57,694 nt of DNA. Origin: Labrenzia sp. DG1229. Lineage in GTDB: Bacteria > Pseudomonadota > Alphaproteobacteria > Rhizobiales > Stappiaceae. The position numbers and the translations under genes were made by a program. The stretch covers positions 183,815 to 241,508 of the forward strand of contig NZ_KI928941.1 in the NCBI RefSeq assembly GCF_000521215.1. Direction: 5' to 3'. The notes beneath the pieces were generated by a model. It was given only the letters and a program-made list of their open reading frames with translations, was not told the origin of the DNA and ran no database searches. Below, one piece after another: positions 1 through 8,301 of the stretch; positions within the stretch are counted from its first letter, which is position 1, and each line of letters opens with the position of its first letter.

Positions 1-93
1 CCGATCCCTGCCGCGCTATGGTCAGACCTTCGCGGCCAGGGACTTATTCGTCCCGACGCGCCGTTCCCTTCGGAGACCAGTCATGCTGCGTAA
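1..93 (+). CDS. C-terminus of an aldo/keto reductase (partial)
   Basis: Frame 1 is open from the window edge to a TAA at 91-93. It encodes a 30-residue tail with LWSDLRGQGLIRPDAPFP near its end. This resembles the C-terminus of D-threo-aldose/L-fucose dehydrogenases of the aldo/keto reductase family. The stop lies inside the start of the mutarotase gene (11-base overlap), so the two are translationally linked. An NAD(P)-dependent L-fucose dehydrogenase would fit directly before a fucose mutarotase and a lactonase. The identification rests on a short tail and on context; the catalytic part lies outside the window. Confidence 0.5.
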   Translation, partial: PIPAALWSDLRGQGLIRPDAPFPSETSHAA

Positions 94-511
94 CATCAAC
101 CCGATCCTGTCACCGCAACTTCTATATGTCCTGCGCGCCATGGGTCATGGCGATGAAATCGTCATTACGGATGCGAACTTTCCCGGCGAAGGCCTCGGGC
201 CGGATTGCATCCGGGCGGATGGCTCGACTGCGAGCGAAGTCCTCGAAGCGATCCTCTCTGTCATGCCGCTGGACAGTTTCGTCCCTGATCCCGCCCTGAC
301 CATGCAGGTGGTCGGAGACCCGGACACGATCCCGGAGGCAGTTGCCGACTTTCAGCGGATAATCAACGAAACTGCCGACAATCCGATCGAGATCCAGACG
401 CTGGAACGGTTTGCCTTCTACGAGCGGGCCGCCGGGACATTCGCCATTGTGCAAACGGGTGAGCGTCGCTTTTACGGCAATATCATTCTCAAGAAGGGCG
501 TGATCGGATGA
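83..511 (+). CDS. fucU: L-fucose mutarotase (RbsD/FucU family)
   Basis: The 142-residue protein has the normal length for FucU. Family members interconvert alpha and beta anomers of fucose in the cytoplasm, supplying the anomer used by the next enzyme. The N-terminus has the family signature: an L-x-x-MGHGDEIVITDANFP stretch with His22 and Asp30 at the expected active-site positions. The C-terminal part holds ERFAFYERA and a YGNIILKKGV end typical of the family. The gene overlaps the upstream reductase by 11 bases and the downstream amidohydrolase by 4 (ATGA), so it is part of a tight operon. That context favours fucose over ribose as substrate. Confidence 0.9.
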   Translation: MLRNINPILSPQLLYVLRAMGHGDEIVITDANFPGEGLGPDCIRADGSTASEVLEAILSVMPLDSFVPDPALTMQVVGDPDTIPEAVADFQRIINETADNPIEIQTLERFAFYERAAGTFAIVQTGERRFYGNIILKKGVIG

Positions 512-1338
512 CACGGATCGACGCGCATCAACACTTCTGGGATATCGCACGTGGAGACTATCACTGGCTCACGCCGGAACTTGGACCGATCTACCGGAAT
601 TTTCTGCCTTCAGATCTTGCTCCCAAACTTGAGGCCCACCGCATTTCGGGAACCATACTGGTGCAAGCTGCCCCCACGCTTGCCGAAACCCGTTTCATGT
701 TGTCGCTGGCCGACAATTCCCCGGCCGTGAAAGGTGTTGTCGGCTGGGTTGATTTCGAAAGCACCGATGCTCCTCAAATCATTTCGGACCTTGCTGCTCA
801 CCCGGCTCTCGTCGGCTTAAGGCCGATGATCCAGGACATTGAAGATGACGACTGGATGCTGCGGGACGATCTGACATCGGCGTTCGAAGCGCTGATCGCA
901 AACGACCTGACTTTCGATGCGCTGACTTTTCCGCGCCACCTGGAAAACCTGTCGGCGCTCCTCATCCGTTACCCGGACATGAAGGTAGTCATTGATCATG
1001 GCTCAAAGCCTCTGATCCGTGACGGTCTGATCGACGACTGGGCGGCCAGCATGAAACAACTGGCAGCAGACACAAACGCCTATTGCAAACTCTCCGGCCT
1101 GGTCACCGAAGCAAAACCGGACTGGTCGGTCGATGATCTGCGTCCCTATGTCGATCACCTTCTGTCAACCTTTGGCCCGCAACGGATTCTCTGGGGCAGC
1201 GACTGGCCGGTCTGCCTGCTGGCAAGCAGCTACGAGAGATGGGTCGAAGCAACGGAGTCGCTTCTGAACGGCCTCACGCCCGATGAAAAAAACGCCGTTC
1301 TGGGTCTTAATGCCAAGAGCGCTTATGGGTTGAATTAG
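508..1338 (+). CDS. Amidohydrolase family 2 protein, probable L-fuconolactonase
   Basis: The 276-residue TIM-barrel amidohydrolase starts MTRIDAHQHFW, with His7 and His9 as the first metal-ligand pair of the family. LWGSDWPVC near the C-terminus carries the conserved catalytic Asp. Relatives open sugar lactones (L-fuconolactonase, L-rhamnonolactonase) or aromatic pathway lactones (2-pyrone-4,6-dicarboxylate). The ATGA overlap with fucU and the upstream reductase tail point to L-fucono-lactone hydrolysis, the step after fucose oxidation. The protein has no signal peptide, so it is cytoplasmic. It is the last gene of the operon here; a 460-bp gap follows. Family assignment is firm, the substrate is inferred from neighbours. 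Confidence 0.82.
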   Translation: MTRIDAHQHFWDIARGDYHWLTPELGPIYRNFLPSDLAPKLEAHRISGTILVQAAPTLAETRFMLSLADNSPAVKGVVGWVDFESTDAPQIISDLAAHPALVGLRPMIQDIEDDDWMLRDDLTSAFEALIANDLTFDALTFPRHLENLSALLIRYPDMKVVIDHGSKPLIRDGLIDDWAASMKQLAADTNAYCKLSGLVTEAKPDWSVDDLRPYVDHLLSTFGPQRILWGSDWPVCLLASSYERWVEATESLLNGLTPDEKNAVLGLNAKSAYGLN

Positions 1339-1798
1339 CGAAGGCACCGATAATTCGAACGACCCCGGGATGAGCATTCTGCCACCCAGGATCATGTTGT
1401 CGCTCGATATGGGATTGAACGTCACTCAAACTGAATGGCACAACATAGCGAATATCTGACGGTGGCAAGAAATCAGAAGCGCCTGACAAGAGAGGTGTAT
1501 TCACACTCAACCTGAGCTCACATGGTTGCTGGTTTGTGAAATCTCTGCAAACGCTTTCGTTATGAAAAGGGGCTGCTTGCGCCCTGATTGCAAGTGTTGC
1601 GATCGCAATGACGACATAGGGTGCGCAGCTAAGCATTGCGACCGGCATTGTTTCTTTATAAAATGCGGTGTCTCTAAAGTCTCAATGATGTATACAACTT
1701 GGCGCATTCTAGGCTGATAAATATGTAATAGTTCATGTGCACTGGGTTTTTGCGCCAACGATATACACATTAACTGAAAAACCGTTCAAGGTTGCTAC
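1339..1798. promoter_or_regulatory. 460-bp intergenic region with possible GntR site
   Basis: I see no convincing gene here. A short cysteine-rich frame at 1526-1717 starts with TTG and lacks a ribosome site. Base composition becomes AT-rich from about 1640 towards the GntR gene, as expected for its promoter. TGTATACA at 1689-1696 is a perfect 8-bp palindrome of the type bound by FCD-subfamily GntR proteins, and a related GATATACAC lies near 1758. These are plausible autoregulatory sites but are too short to be decisive. Confidence 0.3.
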
Positions 1799-2503
1799 AT
1801 GACACAGTCCAGCACCGACACTGACGGCAGCGCGTCTCATGCGCGAAAGGAGCTGATTTACCAAATCCTGCGGGATCGCATCTGCGCGATAGAATATCCG
1901 CCAGGAAGCAAATTGCGTGAAACCGATCTGGCGGAAGAATTTGAAGTCAGCCGCACCCCGATCCGCAACGTCCTCACCACGCTTGAGCATGATGGATTGC
2001 TCGCGGTGAAACACGGTGTCGGCAACGTGGTTTCACTGGTAGAGCCTGAAGAGCTGGTTGAGATTTACACTGTTCGCATGATTCTGGCGCAATCCGCCGG
2101 GGATTTCTTCGCTTCACCTTTTCCAGAGGGAACGGCGAATCAATTCGTCGACTACAAGGAAGTGTTCCAGGCACTCGAGCCGGGTGATGTGGTCGGGTTC
2201 GGCCGCGCCAATATCTGCTATTACACCGGTCTGATATCGTTGATCACCAACAGTTGCTTGCGTGATATGATGCTGAAACTCTTTTTCCAGACATCCCGCA
2301 TGTGGCTGATCTCGCTTCCATCCCTGGATTGGAGCGAAGTGGTAGTCGCGGTCTCGGATGAACTTGACGAGTTAACCCGTCTTATCCGGCTGGAAGACCC
2401 GATCGGGTTGGGACTGGCCGCCCGAAACCACATCTTCATGTCTCGCCGTCGCATCCTGGCGGGGCTCGGCATCAGCCTGACAGAAACCAGAAACCCGCTC
2501 TGA
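1799..2503 (+). CDS. GntR-family regulator, FadR/FCD type
   Basis: The 234-residue protein has an N-terminal winged helix (residues about 15-80). It shows the GntR signature PPGSKLRETDLAEEFEVSRT followed by PIRNVLTTLEHDGLLAVKHGVGN. The C-terminal part is alpha-helical and looks like an FCD ligand domain, though the usual metal-binding histidines are not obvious. This family usually represses catabolic or transport genes and is released by a small carboxylate or sugar acid. The gene stands alone: 460 bp separate it from the fucose genes and 350 bp from the LysR gene. Its target cannot be read from position; the fucose operon upstream is one option. No ribosome site is strong before the ATG. 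Confidence 0.85.
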   Translation: MTQSSTDTDGSASHARKELIYQILRDRICAIEYPPGSKLRETDLAEEFEVSRTPIRNVLTTLEHDGLLAVKHGVGNVVSLVEPEELVEIYTVRMILAQSAGDFFASPFPEGTANQFVDYKEVFQALEPGDVVGFGRANICYYTGLISLITNSCLRDMMLKLFFQTSRMWLISLPSLDWSEVVVAVSDELDELTRLIRLEDPIGLGLAARNHIFMSRRRILAGLGISLTETRNPL

Positions 2504-2561
2504 ACGGCCCACCCCGACATAGTCGATAGTGTCGTCAGTGCTTGCGGGGATCGCAGGGACA

Positions 2562-2765
2562 TCAATCTGCCGGACCTGCCCGACTGCGCTTTTCCACGCC
2601 CGGAGATAGCCTGTGCCGGTGCGCTTCGTTCCCTGATACTGATTTCTTCTTTGTCACATCGCCTCTCAGGCGTCGCGGCGAGCGCAGGTCTCCGCTGCCT
2701 GCCAGGCCGGTCAAGGGAGCAACGCGGGTTGCCACGAACATGGATTTGGCGAACAAATCTAGCAT
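2562..2765 (-). CDS. Possible small basic protein (67 aa)
   Basis: On the minus strand an AGGAGG lies 8 bases before an ATG at 2765, an excellent ribosome site. The frame runs 67 codons, starting MLDLFAKSMFVATRVAPLTG, and then turns Arg/Lys-rich. It is divergent from the LysR gene at 2860, an arrangement common for LysR targets. I do not recognise the family. The first 20 residues look protein-like, but the Arg/Ser/Pro-rich remainder looks like out-of-frame GC-rich DNA, so the gene may be truncated or decayed. The rest of the 356-bp gap between the GntR and LysR genes holds nothing else I can support. Confidence 0.3.
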   Translation of the reverse strand: MLDLFAKSMFVATRVAPLTGLAGSGDLRSPRRLRGDVTKKKSVSGNEAHRHRLSPGVEKRSRAGPAD

Positions 2766-2859
2766 TTTCTGGACCTCCTGCGGCGACCGTAGGTCCATGA
2801 ACATAATAATAGAAACGAATAATATTGCTTATCGTGATGAGATCTGGAAATGATACAGC

Positions 2860-3732
2860 ATGAAACGTGATCTCGAAATGGACCTTCTGCGATCATTCGT
2901 TGCTGTTGCTGCGCATCGTAACTTTACACGCGCTGCCGAGGCTGTCGGGCGCACGCAATCGGCAGTCAGTCTTCAGATCAAACGGCTTGAGGACATTGTT
3001 GAAAAGCGTCTCTTCGAGCGTAGCCGTCAATTCGTCTCCATCACGCAAACCGGTGAAGCATTACTGGTTTACGCAAACCGCATTCTGGCTGCAAACGACG
3101 CAGCGCTGTCGCATCTTCAGCGCCCGGAAGCAGCCGGACTGGTCAGGATAGGAGCACCGGATGACTACGCGACCTTTCTGATCCCCCCGCTCCTGTCCGC
3201 GCTGGCAAAGGAGCACCCGCGATTGCAGTTCGAGGTAACGTGCGACAATGCCTGCGACCTGCTGCCAATGCTGAAACAGGGACAACTCGACGTGGTCATC
3301 GCCACACATCGTCCTGATGCAGTCGCCGGACAGATTGCGAGGCATGAACCGCTTCATTGGGTTGCCTCACCCGATTTCATGGACGACCCCGATGAACCGC
3401 TTTCACTGGTACTTTTCCCTGCCGGTTGTGTCTGTCGAGAGATCGCCCTGGATACATTGAAAAGCATCGACCGTTCCTGGCGCATCACATATTCAACCCG
3501 AAGCATTGGATTGATGGAGAAGGCCCTGGCGGGCGGATCAGCGGTATCCGCGATGGAGGCATCCGTCATACCGTCCGGTCTCAGGGTCATAGACGGAACA
3601 GCAGGCCTGCCTCCACTTTCAGAAGTTGTGATATCCGTTCATCAATCCAGCCCATGCGAAGCTCATGTGTCTCTCGCGGCGGACTTCCTTCTGAGAAAGC
3701 TTGGACAAGGCGAAATGCAAGCCGTTTCCTGA
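2860..3732 (+). CDS. LysR-family transcriptional regulator
   Basis: The 290-residue protein has a typical N-terminal winged helix-turn-helix: DLLRSFVAVAAHRNFTRAAE, then TQSAVSLQIKRLE. A periplasmic-binding-like effector domain follows from about residue 95 (LVRIGAPDDYATF). The ATG at 2860 has a weak GGAAA upstream; the internal ATG at 2878, which gives MDLLRSF, is an equally plausible start. LysR proteins normally activate a divergent gene and repress themselves. Here the divergent position holds only the small frame at 2562-2765, so its target is unclear. It converges with the MarR gene downstream. Confidence 0.88.
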   Translation: MKRDLEMDLLRSFVAVAAHRNFTRAAEAVGRTQSAVSLQIKRLEDIVEKRLFERSRQFVSITQTGEALLVYANRILAANDAALSHLQRPEAAGLVRIGAPDDYATFLIPPLLSALAKEHPRLQFEVTCDNACDLLPMLKQGQLDVVIATHRPDAVAGQIARHEPLHWVASPDFMDDPDEPLSLVLFPAGCVCREIALDTLKSIDRSWRITYSTRSIGLMEKALAGGSAVSAMEASVIPSGLRVIDGTAGLPPLSEVVISVHQSSPCEAHVSLAADFLLRKLGQGEMQAVS

Positions 3733-3794
3733 AGAGGATGCCAGTCGTATCACAGCCCTGAAATCAAGATTTCTGTCTCTGACCAGATGGCAAG

Positions 3795-4253
3795 TTAGGG
3801 TTGGCGCCAGCGCGGCACATCGCGGGCCAGCTTGTCGAGCAGGTGTTCAAGTGTTTCGACTTCCTGCTTTGAAAGCGTTTCAAGCATCACCTTTTCCGCT
3901 TCGGCGAACCGGGCCATCAGGCGGTCGTGAACCACTTGCCCTTCTTCAGTGATGTTCAAAACGCGCCGTCGCGTATCCACCGTGTCCGGTACACGTGAAA
4001 TCAGGCCTTTTTCGCTCAACGATGTGACGGCGCGACTGACCGTGTTTGACGGCTGTTCGGTGATTTCACAGATATCACGCGCGTTGAGGTCCTTCTCAAA
4101 GCTGAGACACATGAGCACGGTCAATTCCGGACGGATCAAACCCGTGTCGCGTTCCATCCATCTCAGGAGAGGCTCGCGCCAGAAGTTCGTGAGAAATGAA
4201 ATTCGATAGCCAATCGGGAACGGCGTCGCATCGAGAATACCAAGCAGTTTCAT
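3795..4253 (-). CDS. MarR-family regulator of the divergent TRAP operon
   Basis: The protein of about 152 residues has a MarR winged helix. RPELTVLMCLSFEKDLNARD is followed by a recognition helix EQPSNTVSRAVTSLSEKGLI and the wing RVPDTVDTRRRVLNIT. MarR proteins bind palindromes as dimers and leave DNA when a ligand binds. A nearly perfect 34-bp palindrome (4284-4317) lies between this gene and the divergent TRAP transporter genes, so it very likely controls both. Start choice is uncertain: ATG at 4253 or 4259 has no clear ribosome site, and an ATG at 4310 would put the coding start inside the operator. Confidence 0.85.
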   Translation of the reverse strand: MKLLGILDATPFPIGYRISFLTNFWREPLLRWMERDTGLIRPELTVLMCLSFEKDLNARDICEITEQPSNTVSRAVTSLSEKGLISRVPDTVDTRRRVLNITEEGQVVHDRLMARFAEAEKVMLETLSKQEVETLEHLLDKLARDVPRWRQP

Positions 4254-4283
4254 AAACATCACGATAATGGAAAAATTGGGATT

Positions 4284-4317
4284 GCTCCAGATGGAAATAT
4301 ATAGTTCCATATGGAGC
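4284..4317. promoter_or_regulatory. 34-bp palindromic MarR operator
   Basis: The region is an inverted repeat centred between 4300 and 4301. The left arm reads GCTCCAGATGGAAATAT and the right arm is its complement except for two mismatched pairs. The core is ATGGAA..TTCCAT, with GCTCCA..TGGAGC outside it. It sits between the marR start and the GTG of the TRAP small permease (16 bp downstream), overlapping the expected promoter of both. Length and symmetry fit a MarR dimer site. Confidence 0.7.
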
Positions 4318-4332
4318 TAAAAGGAGGGGCTT

Positions 4333-4848
4333 GTGAAAGTGTTTCAGGAAGTCAGCCTCAAGATTCTTGCCGCCGGGGTTGTTGTGCTGATGGGGGCAAT
4401 AGTCCTCCAGGTGGTATGCAGCGCGCTGGACATTAATCCACTGGCCTCTTTCCAGGTGAATTTCCCTCTTTTGGGCAAGGCGATCACACTGAACTCGCTG
4501 CTGGATTTTCAATGGCATATTCTGGTGATTATCGGACTGGTGCCAGCCGGTCTGGTGTGGCTTCAGGGAACGCATGTCCGGGTGGACTTTCTTTACAACC
4601 CGATGTCGCCCTACTGGAAGGCTCGCATAGATCTGACAGGTAATCTGCTTTTCGCGGCGCCCTTTTTGTGTCTCATGCTTCCAGCCTCGACAAGGTTCAT
4701 GCTGCGCGCCTGGTCGTCGGACGAAGCCTCGCGCAACGGCGGGCTTAACGACTTGTGGCTGATAAAGTCCGTTCTGCCATTCGGTCTTCTGCTGCTGACA
4801 CTCGCCGTACTTGTTGAATCCGTCCGTCTCCTGCGGACCGTCAGATGA
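4333..4848 (+). CDS. TRAP transporter small membrane subunit (DctQ type)
   Basis: The 171-residue protein has four hydrophobic segments (about residues 8-28, 55-77, 95-118 and 140-162), the fold of TRAP small permeases. It forms the inner-membrane complex with the large subunit encoded next. The start is GTG at 4333, chosen because AAGGAGGGG lies about six bases upstream; the gene follows the MarR palindrome directly. It overlaps the next gene by ATGA. The loop GTHVRVDFLY after the second segment is the conserved DctQ motif. Confidence 0.88.
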   Translation: MKVFQEVSLKILAAGVVVLMGAIVLQVVCSALDINPLASFQVNFPLLGKAITLNSLLDFQWHILVIIGLVPAGLVWLQGTHVRVDFLYNPMSPYWKARIDLTGNLLFAAPFLCLMLPASTRFMLRAWSSDEASRNGGLNDLWLIKSVLPFGLLLLTLAVLVESVRLLRTVR

Positions 4849-6152
4849 GTGAGACCCTTCTGCCCCTTGTCATGGCCGGTCTCACACTCGGCGCGATCCT
4901 GTTGGGCTATCGGGTCAGCATGGTTCTGGCCGGTTCGGCCGCCCTGTTCATTCTGATCTCGGATCTGCCGATCGCATTCTTCAACCTCCTGACCAGCCGC
5001 ATCTATGCCAATGTCTTGTCCAACTGGCTTCTGGTTGCGATCCCGATGTTCATATTCATGGGACTGGTCCTGGAAGTCTCCGGCGTTGCCGAACGCTCGC
5101 TCCGCGCCGCTCAGAAGGCACTCGGCGGCAGCGCCGCAGGCATGGGAATTTCAGTCCTGGTCGTCGGGGTATTGCTCGCTGCATCGTCCGGAATTGTCGG
5201 AGCGTCCGTCGTATTGCTCGCCCCGCTCGCGTTGCCCCGTCTTCTGGAGGCCGGTTACGACAAGCAGACAACAGCTGGTCTTGTGACGGCTTCAGGCACA
5301 CTAGCCATCCTGATCCCGCCGTCGGTCATGCTGATCATCCTCGGTGATCAGTTGCAAACGCCTGTGCCGTCGATGTTCGCCGGCGCGATCGGCCCCGGCC
5401 TTCTGCTGGTGCTGGTTTACGCTTTCTTCGTGATCTGGCGGTCGCGGGGTCTTCCCCGGATTACCAGGGACGACCGGACTTCTCACCTGCAGGTGCTTCT
5501 GGACCTCGGTGCTCTCCTCGGGCTTGTCATTGCGGTTCTGGGCTCCATTATCGCCGGCGTGGCAACACCGACGGAAGCAAGCGGCCTGGGTGCCTTCGGT
5601 GCCATTCTGATGACATTGCTCTACGGCCGGTTCAGCTTCGCAATGGTAATGGTCGCCGCCCGCAAGACGGTGATCACCACCTCTACAGTTCTCTTTCTGA
5701 TGATCGGAGCAACGTGTTTTTCAGCCGTTTTCAAGGGAATTGGCGGGGACGATCTTGTCGAAGCCGGCATCCTTGCATTCGGCGATGGGCCCTACACGAT
5801 CCTTGCTGTCGTGATGATTTCGATTTTCCTGCTCGGCTTCGTGCTCGACTGGCTCGAAATCACCCTGATCCTGATGCCGATCTTCGCACCGATTGTTTCC
5901 GGACTCGACTTTGGAAACGGCCTTGCGGGCGATGCGCTCCTGATCTGGTTCGGGATTCTGGTTGCCGTCAATCTGCAGACATCCTTCCTGACGCCGCCAT
6001 TCGGCTTTTCGCTGTTTTATTTGCGAGGCGCGGTCGGTGATCGATTGTCGACACCTGAAATCTATGGCGGCGTCGTTCCTTTCATCGCATTGCAGCTCCT
6101 GGTGCTGGCGCTGCTGATCCTGTTTCCCGGACTGATCACCGGGTTGATATGA
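4845..6152 (+). CDS. TRAP transporter large permease (DctM type)
   Basis: The 435-residue, highly hydrophobic protein has about twelve membrane segments, the usual length and topology for the TRAP large subunit that carries substrate with sodium symport. Family landmarks are the ASSGIVGASVVLLAPLALPR region and the ATPTEASGLGAFGA motif near the middle. The C-terminal part has FLLGFVLDWLEITLILMPIFAP and LQTSFLTPPFGFSLFYLRG. It overlaps both the small subunit and the reading frame leading into the binding protein, so the three are co-expressed. Confidence 0.93.
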   Translation: MSETLLPLVMAGLTLGAILLGYRVSMVLAGSAALFILISDLPIAFFNLLTSRIYANVLSNWLLVAIPMFIFMGLVLEVSGVAERSLRAAQKALGGSAAGMGISVLVVGVLLAASSGIVGASVVLLAPLALPRLLEAGYDKQTTAGLVTASGTLAILIPPSVMLIILGDQLQTPVPSMFAGAIGPGLLLVLVYAFFVIWRSRGLPRITRDDRTSHLQVLLDLGALLGLVIAVLGSIIAGVATPTEASGLGAFGAILMTLLYGRFSFAMVMVAARKTVITTSTVLFLMIGATCFSAVFKGIGGDDLVEAGILAFGDGPYTILAVVMISIFLLGFVLDWLEITLILMPIFAPIVSGLDFGNGLAGDALLIWFGILVAVNLQTSFLTPPFGFSLFYLRGAVGDRLSTPEIYGGVVPFIALQLLVLALLILFPGLITGLI

Positions 6153-6169
6153 CCAAGGGAGGAATAACC

Positions 6170-7189
6170 ATGAAACGAATACTTATGGCCGCAGCGCTTG
6201 TTGCGCTAACCGCATCCGGGGCACGGGCGGAAACATTCACGCTGCAAAGCGCGTTCGGTGCATTGCCTGTTCTCAATCCGGCAGCCGAGCGTTTCGTCGG
6301 CAATATCAGCACCCTGACCGGCGGCGAAGTCGAGTTTGATTACCTGCTCGCAGGAGAGCTGTCACCGCCCTTTGAAATTTTCGACAACGTCAGTGCCGGA
6401 GCGATCGATGCCGCCTGGTCCTATGCGGCCTACGCTTCCGGAAAAGAGCCCGCTGCGGCGCTGTTCGGCTCCGTACCTTTTGGCGGTGATCCGTTATCTT
6501 ATGTCAGCTGGCTGCATCACGGCGGTGGACTGGAACTGTGGCAGGAACTGTATGAGCCTTACGACCTCGTCCCGATGGCTTGTGGAGTGATCCTCTCGGA
6601 AGCCGGTGGCTGGTACACGAAACCGATTGAAAGCCCAGAGGACCTGCAAGGGCTGAATATCCGGATAGGTGGTTTGGGCGGCGCAATTCTTGCCAGGCTT
6701 GGTGCCAACGCCATGTCGCTGCCTGCGGGTGAAATTTCCACGTCGCTCGAAACAGGGCGCCTGGATGCCACTGAACTCAGCTTCCCGTTGGTCGACAAGC
6801 TGCTCGGCTTCGACAAGGTCGCAAAGCACTACTATTTCCCTGGCTGGCACCAGCCGGCGGGCTTCATCGAGTTTTACATGAACAAGGACAAGTGGGACGG
6901 ACTGACGGACGCCCAACGGACCGCGATTGAGGTATCATGTGCTGATGCAAATCTCTACGCAATGGGAGTAGCTGCGGGTGCGCAGAGCCCGATCCTGGAA
7001 GAATTCCGGGCAAACGGCGTTGAGATAAAGCGTTTCCCGGACAGCGTCATGGATGCCCTGCGCGCTGCTGCTGATGAGGTCTATGCTGAAAAATCTGCTG
7101 AAAACGAGATGTTCAAGAAGGTCATCGACAGTTATCGCGCGTTTGCCGCGAACTATAACGAATATCAGAACCTGTCGGACCTGAACTGA
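6170..7189 (+). CDS. TRAP substrate-binding protein, TakP-like
   Basis: The start is set at 6170 because GGGAGGAATAACC precedes that ATG and it begins a clean signal peptide (MKRILMAAALVALTASGARA, then ETFTL). An in-frame ATG at 6149 lacks this. The mature periplasmic protein of about 320 residues has the DctP fold: the DLQGLNIRIGGLGGAI region with its conserved Arg, and ELSFPLVDKLLGFDKVAKHYYFPGWHQP. That last motif resembles the TakP branch, which binds 2-oxo acids or other carboxylates. It is the third gene of the operon. The substrate is unproven; an organic acid is likely. Confidence 0.85.
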   Translation: MKRILMAAALVALTASGARAETFTLQSAFGALPVLNPAAERFVGNISTLTGGEVEFDYLLAGELSPPFEIFDNVSAGAIDAAWSYAAYASGKEPAAALFGSVPFGGDPLSYVSWLHHGGGLELWQELYEPYDLVPMACGVILSEAGGWYTKPIESPEDLQGLNIRIGGLGGAILARLGANAMSLPAGEISTSLETGRLDATELSFPLVDKLLGFDKVAKHYYFPGWHQPAGFIEFYMNKDKWDGLTDAQRTAIEVSCADANLYAMGVAAGAQSPILEEFRANGVEIKRFPDSVMDALRAAADEVYAEKSAENEMFKKVIDSYRAFAANYNEYQNLSDLN

Positions 7190-7210
7190 CCGCCATTCCA
7201 AAACACAAAC

Positions 7211-7231
7211 CCCGTTCCTGGTGAGCGGGGT
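7211..7231 (+). terminator. Weak hairpin after the TRAP operon
   Basis: CCCCGTTC and GAGCGGGG can pair (eight pairs, one G-T wobble) around the loop CTGGT, 21 bases after the binding-protein stop. No T-run follows on the plus strand. It may lower read-through into the hydrolase gene at 7250 rather than terminate fully. Confidence 0.35.
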
Positions 7232-7249
7232 GCAGCCAGCAATGAACCC

Positions 7250-8200
7250 ATGAATGTGCTGGATAACAGAGGAGCATCAGCGTTGACCTACAGCCTGTCG
7301 GACTTCGGCAGTTACACGGTCGCCGGCCGTATGCACGAGGTGACGGTGGGCGAGTCCCGGAATATCCGGTTCACCCGCTCGGCCAGCTACACCTACGACC
7401 CGAAGGGCCACTTCGCGATCGAGCACGCATACGTTCAGTATTTCGTGCCGGCAAATCGCAACAGCGCACCGCCGGTCGTCCTGGTCCATGGTGGGGGTAT
7501 GCACGGCAGCACCTGGGAAACCACGCCGGACGGTCGCCCTGGTTGGGTCAATCATCTGGTTGGGCTCGGTTACGAAACCCATGTCGTTGACAATGTCGAA
7601 CGTGGCCGCTCCGGCTTTGCGGCCGGGATCTGGGAAGGAGACCCCATCTGTCGTTCGCAGCAGGAAGCCTGGACGCTGTTCAGGATCGGACCGTCGGGTG
7701 GGTTTTCGACTCGCACCCCGTACGAAAATGGGCAATTTCCTGTGAAGTCGTTCGACGCCTTCTCGCGCATGCTGGTGCCGCGCTGGCTCACCACAACCCC
7801 CTTGCATGTTGCCGCGCTGGTCGCTGTCTTGAAACGGCTCGGCCCGGCCATCATCATCTGTCACAGTCAAGGAGGTGAGATCGCCCTGGATGCGATGGCG
7901 GAGGTTCCAGACCTGTTCGCCGGTTTCATCGGTATTGAACCATCCGCACGTCTGAGCAACCCCGAACTGGCAGCACCTGTTCCAACGGTTCTCTTTGCCG
8001 GTGACTTTCTGGACATCGACCACCGCTGGCGGGAAAGACAACAGAGTTGGAGCGATTGGATAATGACGAACAGGAAGCACGGCGGCAAGGCCACACTGAT
8101 CCGATCCGGTCACGACCTGAGGTCAGGTCACACACACATGCCAATGCTCGACCACGGCAGCGAAGACTGCCTGTCCGCCTGTCTTCAGGCGCTGACTTAG
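7250..8200 (+). CDS. Alpha/beta-hydrolase (esterase-like)
   Basis: The 316-residue hydrolase has an oxyanion-hole motif HGGGMHGSTW (His80 onward), a nucleophile elbow CHSQGG (Ser206) and a late His in HTHMPMLDHG, completing a Ser-Asp/Glu-His set. There is no signal peptide, so it is probably cytoplasmic. It lies 60 bp after the TRAP operon on the same strand, suggesting it acts on the imported compound or an ester of it. The ATG at 7250 has a poor ribosome site. The family covers many esterases and C-C hydrolases, so the substrate cannot be named. It converges with the MdeB-like gene. Confidence 0.8.
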   Translation: MNVLDNRGASALTYSLSDFGSYTVAGRMHEVTVGESRNIRFTRSASYTYDPKGHFAIEHAYVQYFVPANRNSAPPVVLVHGGGMHGSTWETTPDGRPGWVNHLVGLGYETHVVDNVERGRSGFAAGIWEGDPICRSQQEAWTLFRIGPSGGFSTRTPYENGQFPVKSFDAFSRMLVPRWLTTTPLHVAALVAVLKRLGPAIIICHSQGGEIALDAMAEVPDLFAGFIGIEPSARLSNPELAAPVPTVLFAGDFLDIDHRWRERQQSWSDWIMTNRKHGGKATLIRSGHDLRSGHTHMPMLDHGSEDCLSACLQALT

Positions 8201-8301
8201 GGAATTGCAGGTGACAATCCCTGATCGATTGAATGGTCACCGCCCGAACGCCCTGTTCTGCATCGACGACCTGCCATGCTGGTTCGACAACGCGGGCAGG
8301 A

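Noticed and set aside
18..299. Overlapping frame across the fucU start
   Set aside because: It is out of frame with fucU, whose protein has clear family motifs, and has a Ser/Arg-rich composition.
1526..1717. 63-codon Cys-rich frame in the 1339-1798 gap
   Set aside because: TTG start, no ribosome site, and Cys content explained by local base order. It lies where a promoter is expected.
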